From an uncultured Haliea sp. (GTDB taxonomy: Bacteria > Pseudomonadota > Gammaproteobacteria > Pseudomonadales > Halieaceae), in contig CAJXUQ010000004.1 of the NCBI GenBank assembly GCA_913061145.1, positions 1 through 64,000 of the forward strand: a stretch of DNA of 64,000 bases, given 5' to 3'. The notes under the pieces were generated by a model. It was not told where the DNA came from, made no database searches, and saw only the letters and a program-made list of their open reading frames with translations. Position numbers and translations under genes: made by a program. Below, in pieces: positions 52,684 to 62,032 of this stretch; position 1 is the stretch's first letter, and every line of letters starts with the position of its first letter.

Positions 52684-54132
52684 ATGAGTGAACTCAACGC
52701 TGCACTGGAGCACTCGACCTACAACTACAAGGTCGTTCGCCAGTTTGCCATCATGACGGTCGTGTGGGGTATCGTGGGGATGCTGGTTGGCGTCCTGATC
52801 GCCGCCCAGCTCGCCTTCCCCATCCTCAACTTCGACCTGCCCTGGACCAGCTTCGGGCGCCTGCGCCCGCTGCACACCAACGCGGTGATCTTCGCGTTTG
52901 GCGGCAGCGCGCTGTTCGCGACATCGTACTACGTGGTTCAGCGCACCACCCAGGCGCGGCTGATTTCCGACAAGCTGGCGGCCTTCACGTTCTGGGGCTG
53001 GCAGGCGGTGATCGTGCTGGCGGCGGTGACGCTGCCACTGGGGATGACCTCTTCCAAGGAATACGCCGAGCTGGAATGGCCCATCGACCTGCTGATCGCC
53101 GTGGTCTGGGTCAGCTACGCCATCGTGTTCTTCGGTACCATCGCCAAGCGCAAGGTGAGCCACATCTACGTCGCCAACTGGTTCTTCGGCGGGTTCATCC
53201 TCACCGTGGCGGTCCTGCACATCATCAACAGTGCGGCGATTCCGGTCGGCCTTACCAAGTCCTACTCGGCCTACTCCGGCACCGTGGATGCCATGGTACA
53301 GTGGTGGTACGGGCACAACGCGGTGGGCTTTTTCCTGACCGCCGGCTTCCTGGGCATGATGTACTACTTCGTCCCCAAGCAGGCTGAACGCCCCGTATAC
53401 TCCTACCGCCTGAGTATCGTGCACTTCTGGGCCCTGGTCGCCGTCTACATCTGGGCCGGCCCTCACCACCTTCACTACACCGCCCTGCCCGACTGGGCCC
53501 AGAGCCTGGGCATGGTCATGTCCATCATCCTGCTCGCTCCCTCCTGGGGCGGCATGATCAACGGCATGATGACTCTGTCGGGCGCCTGGCACAAACTGCG
53601 CACCGATCCGATCCTGCGCTTCATGGTGGTCAGCCTGTCCTTCTACGGCATGTCTACCTTTGAAGGCCCGATGATGTCGATCAAGACGGTAAACGCCCTG
53701 TCCCACTATACCGACTGGACCATCGGCCACGTGCACTCCGGTGCCCTGGGCTGGGTTGCCATGATCTCGATCGGCTGTATCTATCACCTTATCCCGGTCC
53801 TGTTCGGCAAGGAGCGCATGTATAGCACGACCCTGATCAACACCCATTTCTGGATGTCGACCATCGGTACGGTACTGTATATCGCCTCCATGTGGGTCAA
53901 CGGCATCCTGCAGGGCCTGATGTGGCGCGCCTACAACGATGACGGCACGCTGACCTACACCTTTGTCGAGTCAGTCGCCGCGAGCTACCCGGGCTACCTG
54001 GTTCGCCTCGCCGGTGGAGCCATCTTCTTCGGCGGTATGTTGATCATGGCCTACAACGTCTACATGACCACGCGCAAGGATGTCGCCGCACAGCCCCTGC
54101 CCGCTGGTGCCGCACAGGGGAGTCACGCATGA
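52684..54132 (+). CDS. ccoN: cbb3-type cytochrome c oxidase subunit I
   Basis: A 482-residue core subunit of the high-affinity terminal oxidase. It has about twelve membrane helices and the expected His ligands for haem b, haem b3 and CuB in [49 protein letters not shown] and [17 protein letters not shown]. The active-site Tyr of the cbb3 type lies in a segment distinct from aa3 oxidases. It reduces oxygen to water while moving protons. The stop overlaps ccoO by 4 nt (ATGA). Confidence 0.97.
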   Translation: MSELNAALEHSTYNYKVVRQFAIMTVVWGIVGMLVGVLIAAQLAFPILNFDLPWTSFGRLRPLHTNAVIFAFGGSALFATSYYVVQRTTQARLISDKLAAFTFWGWQAVIVLAAVTLPLGMTSSKEYAELEWPIDLLIAVVWVSYAIVFFGTIAKRKVSHIYVANWFFGGFILTVAVLHIINSAAIPVGLTKSYSAYSGTVDAMVQWWYGHNAVGFFLTAGFLGMMYYFVPKQAERPVYSYRLSIVHFWALVAVYIWAGPHHLHYTALPDWAQSLGMVMSIILLAPSWGGMINGMMTLSGAWHKLRTDPILRFMVVSLSFYGMSTFEGPMMSIKTVNALSHYTDWTIGHVHSGALGWVAMISIGCIYHLIPVLFGKERMYSTTLINTHFWMSTIGTVLYIASMWVNGILQGLMWRAYNDDGTLTYTFVESVAASYPGYLVRLAGGAIFFGGMLIMAYNVYMTTRKDVAAQPLPAGAAQGSHA

Positions 54133-54737
54133 AGCATGAAGTCGTAGAGAAGAACGTTGGCCTGATGATGATCCTGATCATCGTGGCCATCAGCTTCGGC
54201 ACCTTGGTCGAGTTGGTCCCGCTGATGTTCATCAAGCAGACCAACGAGCCGATCGCGGGCCTCAAGCCGCTGCCTGCCCTGGAACTGGAGGGGCGTGACA
54301 TCTACATTCGCGAGGGCTGCAATAACTGCCACTCGCAGATGATTCGCCCATTGCGTGCAGAAACGGAGCGCTACGGTCACTACTCGGTTGCCGGTGAGTT
54401 CGTGTATGACCACCCCTTCCTCTGGGGCTCCAAGCGCACAGGACCGGATCTGGCTCGGGTCGGCCAGCGTTACAGTGACGACTGGCACCGCGCCCACTTC
54501 TACAACCCCCGTGACGTGGTACCGGAATCCAATATGCCTGCCTACCCCTGGCTGTTCGAACGTGAAGTCGACGGCACGGTCACCGGCAAGAAGATGAACG
54601 CCCTGCGCACCGTGGGTGTGCCCTACACCGATGAAGACATCGCCGGTGCGGAGGCGGCTGTTGCGGGCAAGCTGGAAATTGATGCCCTGATTGCCTATGT
54701 GCAACAGCTCGGCACGCTGCTGCAGACGAGGCGCTAG
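54129..54737 (+). CDS. ccoO: cbb3-type cytochrome c oxidase subunit II
   Basis: A 202-residue monohaem cytochrome c anchored by one N-terminal helix ([27 protein letters not shown]). The haem site is [15 protein letters not shown] (CxxCH), with Met ligands probably in MPAYPWLF and nearby. It carries electrons from CcoP to the core subunit. The ATG overlaps the ccoN stop. The length matches the family. Confidence 0.96.
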   Translation: MKHEVVEKNVGLMMILIIVAISFGTLVELVPLMFIKQTNEPIAGLKPLPALELEGRDIYIREGCNNCHSQMIRPLRAETERYGHYSVAGEFVYDHPFLWGSKRTGPDLARVGQRYSDDWHRAHFYNPRDVVPESNMPAYPWLFEREVDGTVTGKKMNALRTVGVPYTDEDIAGAEAAVAGKLEIDALIAYVQQLGTLLQTRR

Positions 54738-54742
54738 GGATT

Positions 54743-54922
54743 ATGGATATCAACGACCTTCGGGGTCTTAGCACTGCCATGCTGCTGTTCGCCTTTATTG
54801 GCCTGTGTATCTGGGCCTGGAGCAGCAAACGCAAGAAATCTTTTGACGAGGCTGCCAACCTGCCCTTCGCAGATGAGGAACTGAGTCAACGTAGCACGCA
54901 GGAGGAAGCAAGGAATGGCTAG
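54743..54922 (+). CDS. ccoQ: cbb3-type oxidase small subunit CcoQ
   Basis: A 59-residue protein with one membrane helix (TAMLLFAFIGLCIWAWSS) followed by a basic KRKKSFDEAANLPF stretch, the typical CcoQ pattern. It stabilises the oxidase complex. ATG at 54743 lies 5 nt after the ccoO stop; it ends TAG at 54922, overlapping ccoP by 8 nt. It is short enough to be missed by gene callers with a 60-residue floor. Confidence 0.92.
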   Translation: MDINDLRGLSTAMLLFAFIGLCIWAWSSKRKKSFDEAANLPFADEELSQRSTQEEARNG

Positions 54923-55793
54923 TTTCTGGCACTGGTGGATCATCATCCTGACCACCGTCACCATCGTCGGCATTACCTGGATCCTGCTTGCCAACCGCAA
55001 GCGCGGTGAAGGCACTACTGAACAGACCACAGGCCACGCGCACGACGGCATCGAGGAGTATGACAATCCGCTCCCGGCCTGGTGGTTCTATATGTTCGTG
55101 ATCACCATCGTCTGGGCTATCGGCTACCTCATCGTTTACCCCGGCATGGGCAACTACCCCGGGCTGATCGGCTGGACCCAGCTTGAGCAGCACCGTGAGG
55201 AAGTCGCCGCTGCGGATGAACGCTACAGTGAAATGCGCAGCCGCTACCTGGCCATGTCCGTTGAGGAGATTGCCAAGGATCCCGCGGTGGTGAAAATGGG
55301 TTCCCGCCTGTTCGGCAACAACTGTGCACAGTGTCACGGTGCAGACGGCAAGGGGCGCTATGGCTTCCCCAACCTGACCGACGACGACTGGCTCTGGGGC
55401 GGGTCACCGGACGCCATCAAGACCGCCCTGCTCCAGGGGCGTCGTGCCGCCATGCCCGCCTGGGCCAGCGTGCTGGGTGATGAAGGCATTGCGGCGGCCG
55501 CCGAATACGTGGTCTCGCTGAACGGGCGCACTACCGATCCAGAACTGACAGCGCAAGGCGAGAAGCACTTCCAGATGTACTGTGCGGCCTGCCACGGCCC
55601 CGATGGCAAGGGTAACGCCATTTTTGGCGCCCCGAACCTGACCAATGGCATCTGGCTGTACGGTGGCACGCGAGAGCAAATAGCGCACACGCTGCGTGCC
55701 GGTCGCAACGGCGTGATGCCCGCCTTCGGCGACAGCCTCACCGAGGACAAGATCCACATCCTCACGGCGTACGTCTACAGCCTCAGCAATTAA
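54915..55793 (+). CDS. ccoP: cbb3-type oxidase dihaem subunit III
   Basis: A 292-residue dihaem cytochrome c. An N-terminal helix (SFWHWWIIILTTVTIVGITWILL) and a second membrane segment (WWFYMFVITIVWAIGYLIVYPG) precede two c-type domains with NNCAQCHGADGKG and MYCAACHGPDGKG. It receives electrons from soluble c-type cytochromes. The ATG has AGGAGG upstream, inside ccoQ. A hairpin follows the stop before ccoG. Confidence 0.96.
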   Translation: MASFWHWWIIILTTVTIVGITWILLANRKRGEGTTEQTTGHAHDGIEEYDNPLPAWWFYMFVITIVWAIGYLIVYPGMGNYPGLIGWTQLEQHREEVAAADERYSEMRSRYLAMSVEEIAKDPAVVKMGSRLFGNNCAQCHGADGKGRYGFPNLTDDDWLWGGSPDAIKTALLQGRRAAMPAWASVLGDEGIAAAAEYVVSLNGRTTDPELTAQGEKHFQMYCAACHGPDGKGNAIFGAPNLTNGIWLYGGTREQIAHTLRAGRNGVMPAFGDSLTEDKIHILTAYVYSLSN

Positions 55794-55801
55794 TCACCCT
55801 C

Positions 55802-55827
55802 GCCGGCCTCCCATCCGGAAGGCCGGC
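55802..55827 (+). repeat. Hairpin between ccoP and ccoG
   Basis: GCCGGCCT (55802-55809) and AGGCCGGC (55820-55827) form an 8-bp GC-rich stem with a 10-nt loop, 8 nt after the ccoP stop. No T tract follows, so it is more likely to protect the 3' end of ccoNOQP mRNA or to attenuate read-through into ccoGHIS than to terminate outright. Confidence 0.6.
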
Positions 55828-55866
55828 ATCACGACGCCTCGCGTCATGTCTCTTCGGTAAAGCGGT

Positions 55867-57276
55867 ATGAACGACAAACAGCTTATTGACGTGCAGGAAG
55901 TCGCGCCGGCAGAAGTCAGCGAGATCGACCTCTACCAGCGCCGTGAAAAAATCTACACACGAAAGATTGAGGGCTTTTTCCAGCGCATCCGGCTGTACAC
56001 CGGCTGGCCCCTGCTGCTGGGTTATTTTTTGCTGCCCTGGCTGTCCTGGGATGGCCGCCAGGCTGTATGGTTCGACCTGCCGGAACGCAAATTCCATATT
56101 CTGGGCCTGGTTTTCTGGCCCCAGGACTTCCCCCTGCTCGCTTTCATGCTGATTATTGCCGCTTTCGGGCTGTTCGCCGTGACCGTATTTGCCGGCCGCG
56201 TCTGGTGCGGTTATACCTGCCCGCAGACCGTATGGACCAGCATTTTCATGTGGATCGAGCAGCGCTTCGAGGGCAGTCGCAACCAGCGCATGCGCCTCGA
56301 CAAGGCGCCGTGGTCGCTGGAGAAAGTGGTTCGCAAGATCCTCAAGCACGGCGGCTGGCTGTTTATGGCATTTCTGACCGGCATGACCTTTGTCGGCTAC
56401 TTCTATCCGATTCGCGAACTGCTTCCGGATCTGCTGACCCTGTCGGCCGGGCAGTGGGGCGTGCTCTGGACGATTTTCTTCACCTGCGCCACCTACATCA
56501 ACGCGGGCTGGATGCGCGAACAGGTCTGCAAGTACATGTGTCCCTATGCGCGGTTCCAGTCCGTCATGTTCGACCAGGATACCCTGATCGTCTCTTATGA
56601 TCCGGGCCGCGGCGAGCCCCGTGGCTCACGCAAGCGCGATGCCGACCACAGGGCGCAGGGACTGGGCGACTGTATCGACTGTAATCTCTGCGTGCAGGTC
56701 TGCCCCACCGGTATCGATATCCGCAACGGGCTGCAGTATGAATGCATTGGCTGCGCCCTGTGCATAGACGCCTGCAACTCTGTGATGGACAAGATGTCCT
56801 ACCCCCGAGGGTTGATCAGCTACACCAGCGAACATCAGTTGCAGGGTGGCAAGACACACTGGCTGCGCCCACGTATGATCGGCTACGTGCTGGTATTGAC
56901 GGTGATGGTCAGCCTGTTCAGCTACCGCGTCATCAGCCGCGTGCCGTTGGAAATGACGGTGATCCGCGATCGCAACGAGCTGTACGTGACCACCATGGAC
57001 GGTAACATCGAGAACATCTACACGCTGAGCCTGGTGAATATGGAACAGTCGATGCATGAATTTGAGATTGTTGTCACTGGTATCGATGGTGCCGAAATTA
57101 TCGGTGATACATTGCACACGCTGGACGGCGGGGAAGTACGCAGTATCAATCTGCGGGTACGTGTAGCGCCGGAGCGGCTGTCTCGCCCCAGCACCGAAAT
57201 CGAATTCACGGCACGCGCGACGGACCGCGAGTCCCTGCAGGTCAGCTCCGAATCCCGCTTCATGAGACCCTTATGA
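55867..57276 (+). CDS. ccoG: cbb3 oxidase assembly ferredoxin CcoG
   Basis: A 469-residue inner-membrane protein (RdxA/FixG) needed for copper delivery in cbb3 assembly. Membrane helices are followed by WCGYTCPQTVWTSIFMWIE, YMCPYARFQSVMFD, and two ferredoxin motifs GDCIDCNLCVQVCPTGIDIRNGLQYECIGCALCIDACN for [4Fe-4S] clusters, then a C-terminal Ig-like periplasmic domain. CcoG is proposed to reduce Cu(II) to Cu(I). The stop overlaps ccoH by 4 nt. Confidence 0.96.
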   Translation: MNDKQLIDVQEVAPAEVSEIDLYQRREKIYTRKIEGFFQRIRLYTGWPLLLGYFLLPWLSWDGRQAVWFDLPERKFHILGLVFWPQDFPLLAFMLIIAAFGLFAVTVFAGRVWCGYTCPQTVWTSIFMWIEQRFEGSRNQRMRLDKAPWSLEKVVRKILKHGGWLFMAFLTGMTFVGYFYPIRELLPDLLTLSAGQWGVLWTIFFTCATYINAGWMREQVCKYMCPYARFQSVMFDQDTLIVSYDPGRGEPRGSRKRDADHRAQGLGDCIDCNLCVQVCPTGIDIRNGLQYECIGCALCIDACNSVMDKMSYPRGLISYTSEHQLQGGKTHWLRPRMIGYVLVLTVMVSLFSYRVISRVPLEMTVIRDRNELYVTTMDGNIENIYTLSLVNMEQSMHEFEIVVTGIDGAEIIGDTLHTLDGGEVRSINLRVRVAPERLSRPSTEIEFTARATDRESLQVSSESRFMRPL

Positions 57277-57785
57277 ACAGACCCCGGTACGCCGACGACG
57301 ACACCCAGCCCTGGTACCGCCAGTTCTGGCCCTGGTTCCTGATTGCACTGCCGGCGGCTGTGGTTGTGGTCAGCATGCACCTGATCTACACCGCCTATAA
57401 CCACGCCGACGACCTGGTCGTGGACGAGTACTACAAGGTCGGCCTGGCAATCAACCAGCAACTGGGGCGGCAGGAACGGGCCAGGGCGCTGGGCATCAGC
57501 GCAAACCTGATGCTGACACCGGGACAGGTGACCGTACACACGCCCGAGGGTGCGGTGTCCGATGCAACACTCGAACTGGTGCTCTCGCATCCTATCGAGT
57601 CCGACCGTGATTTCAGCGTCAGCCTGCAACGGGTTGGCCCGGGCGTCTATAACGCTGCCCTGCCCGCGCCGGTGGCCGAACGCTGGCACTGGATACTCCG
57701 GGACGGTGCCGAGGGCACATGGCGACTGGACGGTATCGTGGAAGCCTCCGACCTGCTGCAACAGGGCGCCCAGGATACGCTGTGA
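57273..57785 (+). CDS. ccoH: cbb3 oxidase assembly protein CcoH (FixH)
   Basis: A 170-residue protein with one membrane helix near the N-terminus (WFLIALPAAVVVVSMHLIYTAY) and a periplasmic beta domain. DDLVVDEYYKVGLAINQQLGRQERARALGI is the FixH hallmark segment. It helps assemble or stabilise the oxidase. Overlaps ccoG by ATGA; ccoI starts 7 nt downstream. Confidence 0.93.
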   Translation: MNRPRYADDDTQPWYRQFWPWFLIALPAAVVVVSMHLIYTAYNHADDLVVDEYYKVGLAINQQLGRQERARALGISANLMLTPGQVTVHTPEGAVSDATLELVLSHPIESDRDFSVSLQRVGPGVYNAALPAPVAERWHWILRDGAEGTWRLDGIVEASDLLQQGAQDTL

Positions 57786-57792
57786 GCCTGTC

Positions 57793-60207
57793 ATGACGGG
57801 CGCACAACCCTGCTTTCACTGCGGCGAGCCGGTACCACCGGGCGCCGACTTTGCCGTGGCGATCGACGGCATCCGCCAACCGATGTGCTGTCCGGGCTGC
57901 AGCGCCGTTGCCAGCCTGATAGCCGGCAGTGGCATGGGCGGTTTCTACCGCCAGCGCACCGCCTACAGTGAAAAGCCCGCCAGCGATGCCCCGGCAGCGA
58001 CACCTGATGAATACCTGCTCTACGATGACCCCGCGCTGCGCGCGCAGTACTGCCAGCGTGAAAACGAGCACAGCGAATACGCCAGCCTGCTGCTCGGCGG
58101 CGTAACCTGCGCCGCCTGTACCTGGCTGATCGAACAAACCCTGCAGCGCGAAGCCGGACTGCTGGACGCGCAGGTGAACCTGCAGCAGCAGCGTCTCAGC
58201 GTGCGCTATGATCCACAGCAGCTGCAACCCAGCCGGCTGTTCGCTGTATTGGAATCGCTCGGCTACCGCGTGCGTCCCTTCCAGGCCAGTGCACAGCGTG
58301 CGCAACTGGAACAGGAGTACCGTGCCGACCTGCGCCGAGTTGCCGTCGCCGGTATTGGCATGATGCAGGTGGGCATGTTTGGCATTGCCCTGCACGCAGG
58401 CGACCTGCAGGGTATCGCGCAGGAATACCAGATGCTCTTGCGCAGCGTCAGCCTGCTGGTCGCCAGCTTTGTCGTCGCCTACTCTGCCCGCCCTTTCTTT
58501 GTGACCGCGTGGCGACACCTGCGACAGGGCGCCCTGGTGATGGATCTCCCGGTCGCCCTGGCCATCGGCCTGGCGTTCGTTGCCAGCGTATGGGCGACAT
58601 TCACCGGCAGTGGTGAGGTGTATTTCGATTCCGTCGTGATGTTCACGTTTTTCCTGCTGCTCGGTCGCTTCTTTGAAAAGCGCGTCCGGCGTCGCCATGC
58701 GATCGCCTGCCAGGACGCAGAGAGCCACCTGCCGCTGGCGGTACTGGTACAGCAGGAGGACGGCCGCTGGCTGCGCCAGTCGCGACGGCAGCTACAGCGC
58801 GGCGCTACGGTGAGAGTGCGCGCCGGTGAAATCATCGCGGTCGACGGCACAGTGATAACAGGCAGCAGCGCGGTACGCGAAGACACGTTCAATGGCGAAC
58901 ATGTACCGCGCACTGTTGAGCCCGGGGATTCGGTGTTTGCCGGCACCCTGAACCTCGAGGGAAGCATCGACCTGCGCGTCGACCAGCTCTATGAAAACAG
59001 CCGCCTGGCAGCACTGCAGAACAGCGTGGACCGGGCACAGCGTGCCAAGCCGGCACTCGCCCGCATGGCAGACCGGCTCTCCGCCTGGTTCGTGGGCGCC
59101 ATCCTCATAATCACCGCATTGACCGGCGTGGTCTGGAGCCAGATAGCCCCCGACCAGGTGCTGTGGATCTGCCTTGCGGTGCTGGTGGTCAGCTGTCCCT
59201 GCGCCCTGGCACTGGCGACACCCGCCGCACTCACCGCTGCAGCCAGTGCACTGCGGGCACAGGGCATCATTGTGCACGGCGAAAACGCCATTGAAGCGCT
59301 GGCACACGCACAGCGTCTGGTCTTCGATAAAACCGGCACACTCACCCAGGGCAGGTTGCAGCTGGAGTCGGTCAATCCCTGCACAGCGGGCGAGAGCGAA
59401 CCCGACCTGATTGCTGTGGCCACGGCCTTGCAACAGTACTCCAACCACCCTATCGCCAACGCGTTCAGTGGGGACGCTGTTGCGGGGCTCAGCGCGCCAC
59501 GCTACGTGACAGGTGCCGGCGTGGAGGCCCTGTGGCGTGGTGCGCGCTATCGCATGGGCAGTGAACGTTTCTGTCGGGAACTGGCACCTGGACTGCCGCC
59601 ACCGCCCGACGAAGAGCTGTATTGGGTCGCGCTCTGTGCCGGTGACAGGCCGCTGGCCTGGTTCGGTCTATCCGATCCGTTGCGACCCGAGGCCGCTACG
59701 GTCGTAGTGGCCGCGCGCGAGGCCGGCCTGTCACTGGCGCTCCTGACCGGCGACAGCTCCGCCGCGGGTCGCCGCCTGGGCAGCCAGCTCGGGTTCGACT
59801 TCGTTGCTACAGGGCTGTCGCCCGAGGACAAAATGCAGCAAGTGCGGCGCTGGCAGGAGGCCGGTGAGGTGGTCATGGCCGTCGGCGATGGGCTCAATGA
59901 TGCACCACTGCTGAGCCTCGCCGATGCCTCGTTTGCGGTGGCCAGCGCCACGGATCTGGCGCGCGCGCAAGCCGACTTTGTTGTCGACGATGACAATCTC
60001 CACGCCGTTACCCGCAGCCTGGCCAAGGCCCGGAAGTGTGTCGGGGTCATCCGCCAGAATTTTATCTGGGCACTGAGCTACAATGGCCTCGGTATACCCC
60101 TGGCTGCACTCGGCTATATTCCACCCTGGGCGGCAGCGCTGGGTATGTCGCTCAGCTCGCTGATTGTGGTCATGAACTCGCTGCGCCTGAACCGGGTACA
60201 GCGCTGA
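57793..60207 (+). CDS. ccoI: Copper-exporting P-type ATPase CcoI (FixI)
   Basis: An 804-residue P1B ATPase that provides copper for cbb3 assembly. The N-terminus has a cysteine-rich region (CFHCGEPVPPG, MCCPGCSAV) and an HMA domain with GVTCAACTWLIEQ. Membrane helices surround the CPC motif (VVSCPCALALATPAAL), followed by the phosphorylation site FDKTGTLTQG and the hinge GDGLNDAPLLSLADAS. The start at 57793 is chosen; the frame stays open into ccoH. Confidence 0.95.
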   Translation: MTGAQPCFHCGEPVPPGADFAVAIDGIRQPMCCPGCSAVASLIAGSGMGGFYRQRTAYSEKPASDAPAATPDEYLLYDDPALRAQYCQRENEHSEYASLLLGGVTCAACTWLIEQTLQREAGLLDAQVNLQQQRLSVRYDPQQLQPSRLFAVLESLGYRVRPFQASAQRAQLEQEYRADLRRVAVAGIGMMQVGMFGIALHAGDLQGIAQEYQMLLRSVSLLVASFVVAYSARPFFVTAWRHLRQGALVMDLPVALAIGLAFVASVWATFTGSGEVYFDSVVMFTFFLLLGRFFEKRVRRRHAIACQDAESHLPLAVLVQQEDGRWLRQSRRQLQRGATVRVRAGEIIAVDGTVITGSSAVREDTFNGEHVPRTVEPGDSVFAGTLNLEGSIDLRVDQLYENSRLAALQNSVDRAQRAKPALARMADRLSAWFVGAILIITALTGVVWSQIAPDQVLWICLAVLVVSCPCALALATPAALTAAASALRAQGIIVHGENAIEALAHAQRLVFDKTGTLTQGRLQLESVNPCTAGESEPDLIAVATALQQYSNHPIANAFSGDAVAGLSAPRYVTGAGVEALWRGARYRMGSERFCRELAPGLPPPPDEELYWVALCAGDRPLAWFGLSDPLRPEAATVVVAAREAGLSLALLTGDSSAAGRRLGSQLGFDFVATGLSPEDKMQQVRRWQEAGEVVMAVGDGLNDAPLLSLADASFAVASATDLARAQADFVVDDDNLHAVTRSLAKARKCVGVIRQNFIWALSYNGLGIPLAALGYIPPWAAALGMSLSSLIVVMNSLRLNRVQR

Positions 60208-60220
60208 GGTAGCGTCGTCT

Positions 60221-60397
60221 ATGGAAAGCCTGTATCTGCTGATTCCAGTTGCGCTGGTGTTTTGCGTCATCGTGATCCGTCTCCTTATCTGGGCCATCGA
60301 CAGCGGGCAATATGAGGACCTCGACAAGGAAGCTTCACGCATCCTGATGGATGAGGAACAGAACCATCGCAAGAAAGAGGATGCCGATGATCGCTGA
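60221..60397 (+). CDS. ccoS: cbb3 oxidase maturation protein CcoS
   Basis: A 58-residue protein with one N-terminal membrane helix (SLYLLIPVALVFCVIVIRLLIWAI) then an acidic tail (SGQYEDLDKEASRILMDEE), the standard CcoS pattern. CcoS is required for cofactor insertion into CcoN. It lies 13 nt after ccoI, and its end overlaps the SafE-like gene by 11 nt. It is easily missed because of its size. Confidence 0.92.
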   Translation: MESLYLLIPVALVFCVIVIRLLIWAIDSGQYEDLDKEASRILMDEEQNHRKKEDADDR

Positions 60398-61100
60398 ACT
60401 GGGCAGCGCTTTCGCGCTGGGACTGGCGGGTGCCGGACATTGCCTCGGCATGTGTGGTGGCATTGCCGCAGCTCTACAACTCGGTGGTGTAAAAAGCACC
60501 GGCATGACCCTGGCCTACCACGGTGGCCGTATTGCCAGCTACACGGCACTGGGGGCAGCGCTGGGCTTTGCTGCGGGCAGTATCGATATCGCCGGCTGGA
60601 CGCTGGCGCTGCGCTACCTCGCCGGCATGCTGCTGATCGCCATGGGGCTCTATATCGCCGACTGGTGGCGTGTGCTCACCTGGCTGGAGCGTGGTGGAGC
60701 GGTCCTGTGGCGGCCAGTGCAACGCTGGTCACAGTCACTGTTGCCACTGCGCCACTGGTACCAGGGCGCTGCCTTGGGGCTGTGCTGGGGTCTGATGCCC
60801 TGCGGACTGATCTACAGCAGCCTGGCCTGGGCAGCCACGGCGCAGGATGCCGGGCAGTCGGCATTGATGATGCTGTTTTTTGGCCTCGGCACGCTGCCGG
60901 CCATGCTCGCCACCAGCTTCGGGGCAGGAGCCGTGCAAACGGCGCTGCGGCGCAAGGGCTTGAAACTGGCGCTGGCGTTGCTGCTGATCGCCTCGGGATG
61001 CTGGACGGTCTACCTGACCGCGGCACATGCAGGGCACGGCGCCCACGCCATGCAGCAGGAGACAGGCCCTGACGCCATGGATCACAGCCACCATCGCTGA
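60387..61100 (+). CDS. SafE/DsbD-like membrane protein of the cbb3 cluster
   Basis: A 237-residue protein with about six membrane helices. The repeated cysteine loops AGAGHCLGMCGGIAAAL and CWGLMPCGLIYSSLAWA resemble the UreH/DsbD-type membrane domain family often encoded after ccoS. The role is not settled; thiol or copper handling during cytochrome maturation is plausible. It ends with a His-rich tail (DAMDHSHHR) that could bind metal. ATG 60387 is chosen, with AGAGG seven bases upstream; two earlier in-frame ATGs lack good spacing. Confidence 0.85.
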   Translation: MIAELGSAFALGLAGAGHCLGMCGGIAAALQLGGVKSTGMTLAYHGGRIASYTALGAALGFAAGSIDIAGWTLALRYLAGMLLIAMGLYIADWWRVLTWLERGGAVLWRPVQRWSQSLLPLRHWYQGAALGLCWGLMPCGLIYSSLAWAATAQDAGQSALMMLFFGLGTLPAMLATSFGAGAVQTALRRKGLKLALALLLIASGCWTVYLTAAHAGHGAHAMQQETGPDAMDHSHHR

Positions 61101-61222
61101 ATACGGGCCCGCAGCGGAAACTCGATCGGGAAGAAACGGGAAACTGGATCGGCAGAAAGCGGAAACTGCGGGACAGCCGCATTAGCGGAGGTGCACCGGA
61201 CGCGCACCTCCGCTGCGTCCAC

Positions 61223-61906
61223 CTAGAAGCGGTAGGCGATACCGACGTTGTAAACCCAGGGATCGATATCGACATCAAACGCAACCGTACCAACATCGGT
61301 GCGGATCTTCGCCGTGGTGTCGATGTCGATGTACCAGACGGCAGCGTTGATGGCCCAGTTGTCCGACAGCGGGATGTCCACACCGACCTGCGCCGCCAAG
61401 CCGAAGGAATCATCCAGCGACAAATCAGCCTCGGTAGCGCCGATCAGGCCATTCAATGCACCCGCCAGTGCCGGATCAACCTTCTCGTCGAAAATTATGG
61501 TGTAGTTCACGCCCGCGCCCACGTAGGGCTGCCAGCCTTTTTGTCCACCGCGTGGATACCACTGCATGCTGACCGTGGGCGGCAGGTGCTTGATTGAACC
61601 CGCGGGAATACCGACACCGTCGACCGTGATATCGTGCTCAAAGGGCGTCGCCGCCAGCACTTCAATCGCCCAGTTGTCCGTGACCATGTAAACCGGGATG
61701 ATACTCAGCTGGGTGTCGTTATCGACAGAGACACCGGGCAGCACGGTGGGTGGAGCTGTGGGCAACACGATGCTGTCACTGTCTTCGTCCGGCGCCACCG
61801 TCACGGCACCTGCGCGCAGTATCCAATCACCTTGCTCGTAGGCGGCCGCATTCACAGCCATGCCCGCGACAACCGCCGCCAGGGCGAGTTTTGTTACCTG
61901 TTTCAT
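61223..61906 (-). CDS. ompW: OmpW family outer-membrane protein
   Basis: A 227-residue eight-stranded barrel. A signal peptide ends near NAAAYEQGD; GDWILRAGAVTVAPDEDS, HLPPTVSMQWYPRG and WQPYVGAGVNYTIIFDE are OmpW hallmarks, and the protein ends WVYNVGIAYRF with a terminal Phe. OmpW may pass small hydrophobic molecules and in enterics is FNR-controlled. Two adjacent ATGs exist; the second (61906) lies at better distance from GAGGAG. An FNR box lies upstream. Confidence 0.93.
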   Translation of the reverse strand: MKQVTKLALAAVVAGMAVNAAAYEQGDWILRAGAVTVAPDEDSDSIVLPTAPPTVLPGVSVDNDTQLSIIPVYMVTDNWAIEVLAATPFEHDITVDGVGIPAGSIKHLPPTVSMQWYPRGGQKGWQPYVGAGVNYTIIFDEKVDPALAGALNGLIGATEADLSLDDSFGLAAQVGVDIPLSDNWAINAAVWYIDIDTTAKIRTDVGTVAFDVDIDPWVYNVGIAYRF

Positions 61907-61979
61907 CATTCACTCCTCAATATGGACCAGGGTGTCCATCACCCTGTGTGCAGGTTAAGGCAGCTACGGATTACAGGCA

Positions 61980-61993
61980 TTGATGTCGGTCAA
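61980..61993 (-). promoter_or_regulatory. FNR/ANR box upstream of ompW
   Basis: On the minus strand TTGACCGACATCAA (61993-61980) matches TTGAT-N4-ATCAA at nine of ten defined bases. A weak -10 (TAACCT, 61957-61952) sits where a class II FNR promoter would put it, with the start near 61945. This is about 40 nt upstream of the ompW start codon. Confidence 0.75.
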
Positions 61994-61994
61994 C

Positions 61995-62015
61995 GCCGCG
62001 CGCATTGCGCGCGGC
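61995..62015 (-). terminator. Perfect 9-bp hairpin after the aspartokinase gene
   Basis: GCCGCGCGC and GCGCGCGGC are exact inverted repeats around ATT. The hairpin is 18 nt beyond the aspartokinase stop on the minus strand and directly precedes the ompW FNR box. It has no T tract, so it may insulate the ectoine operon from ompW only partially. Confidence 0.5.
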
Positions 62016-62020
62016 TGTCA

Positions 62021-62030
62021 GGGGGGGGGG
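62021..62030. repeat. G10 homopolymer
   Basis: Ten consecutive G lie between the aspartokinase stop (62033) and the hairpin at 61995-62015. The tract is outside any reading frame and promoter spacer. Such runs are prone to slippage and to sequencing error, so its exact length is uncertain. Confidence 0.9.
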
Positions 62031-62032
62031 AG

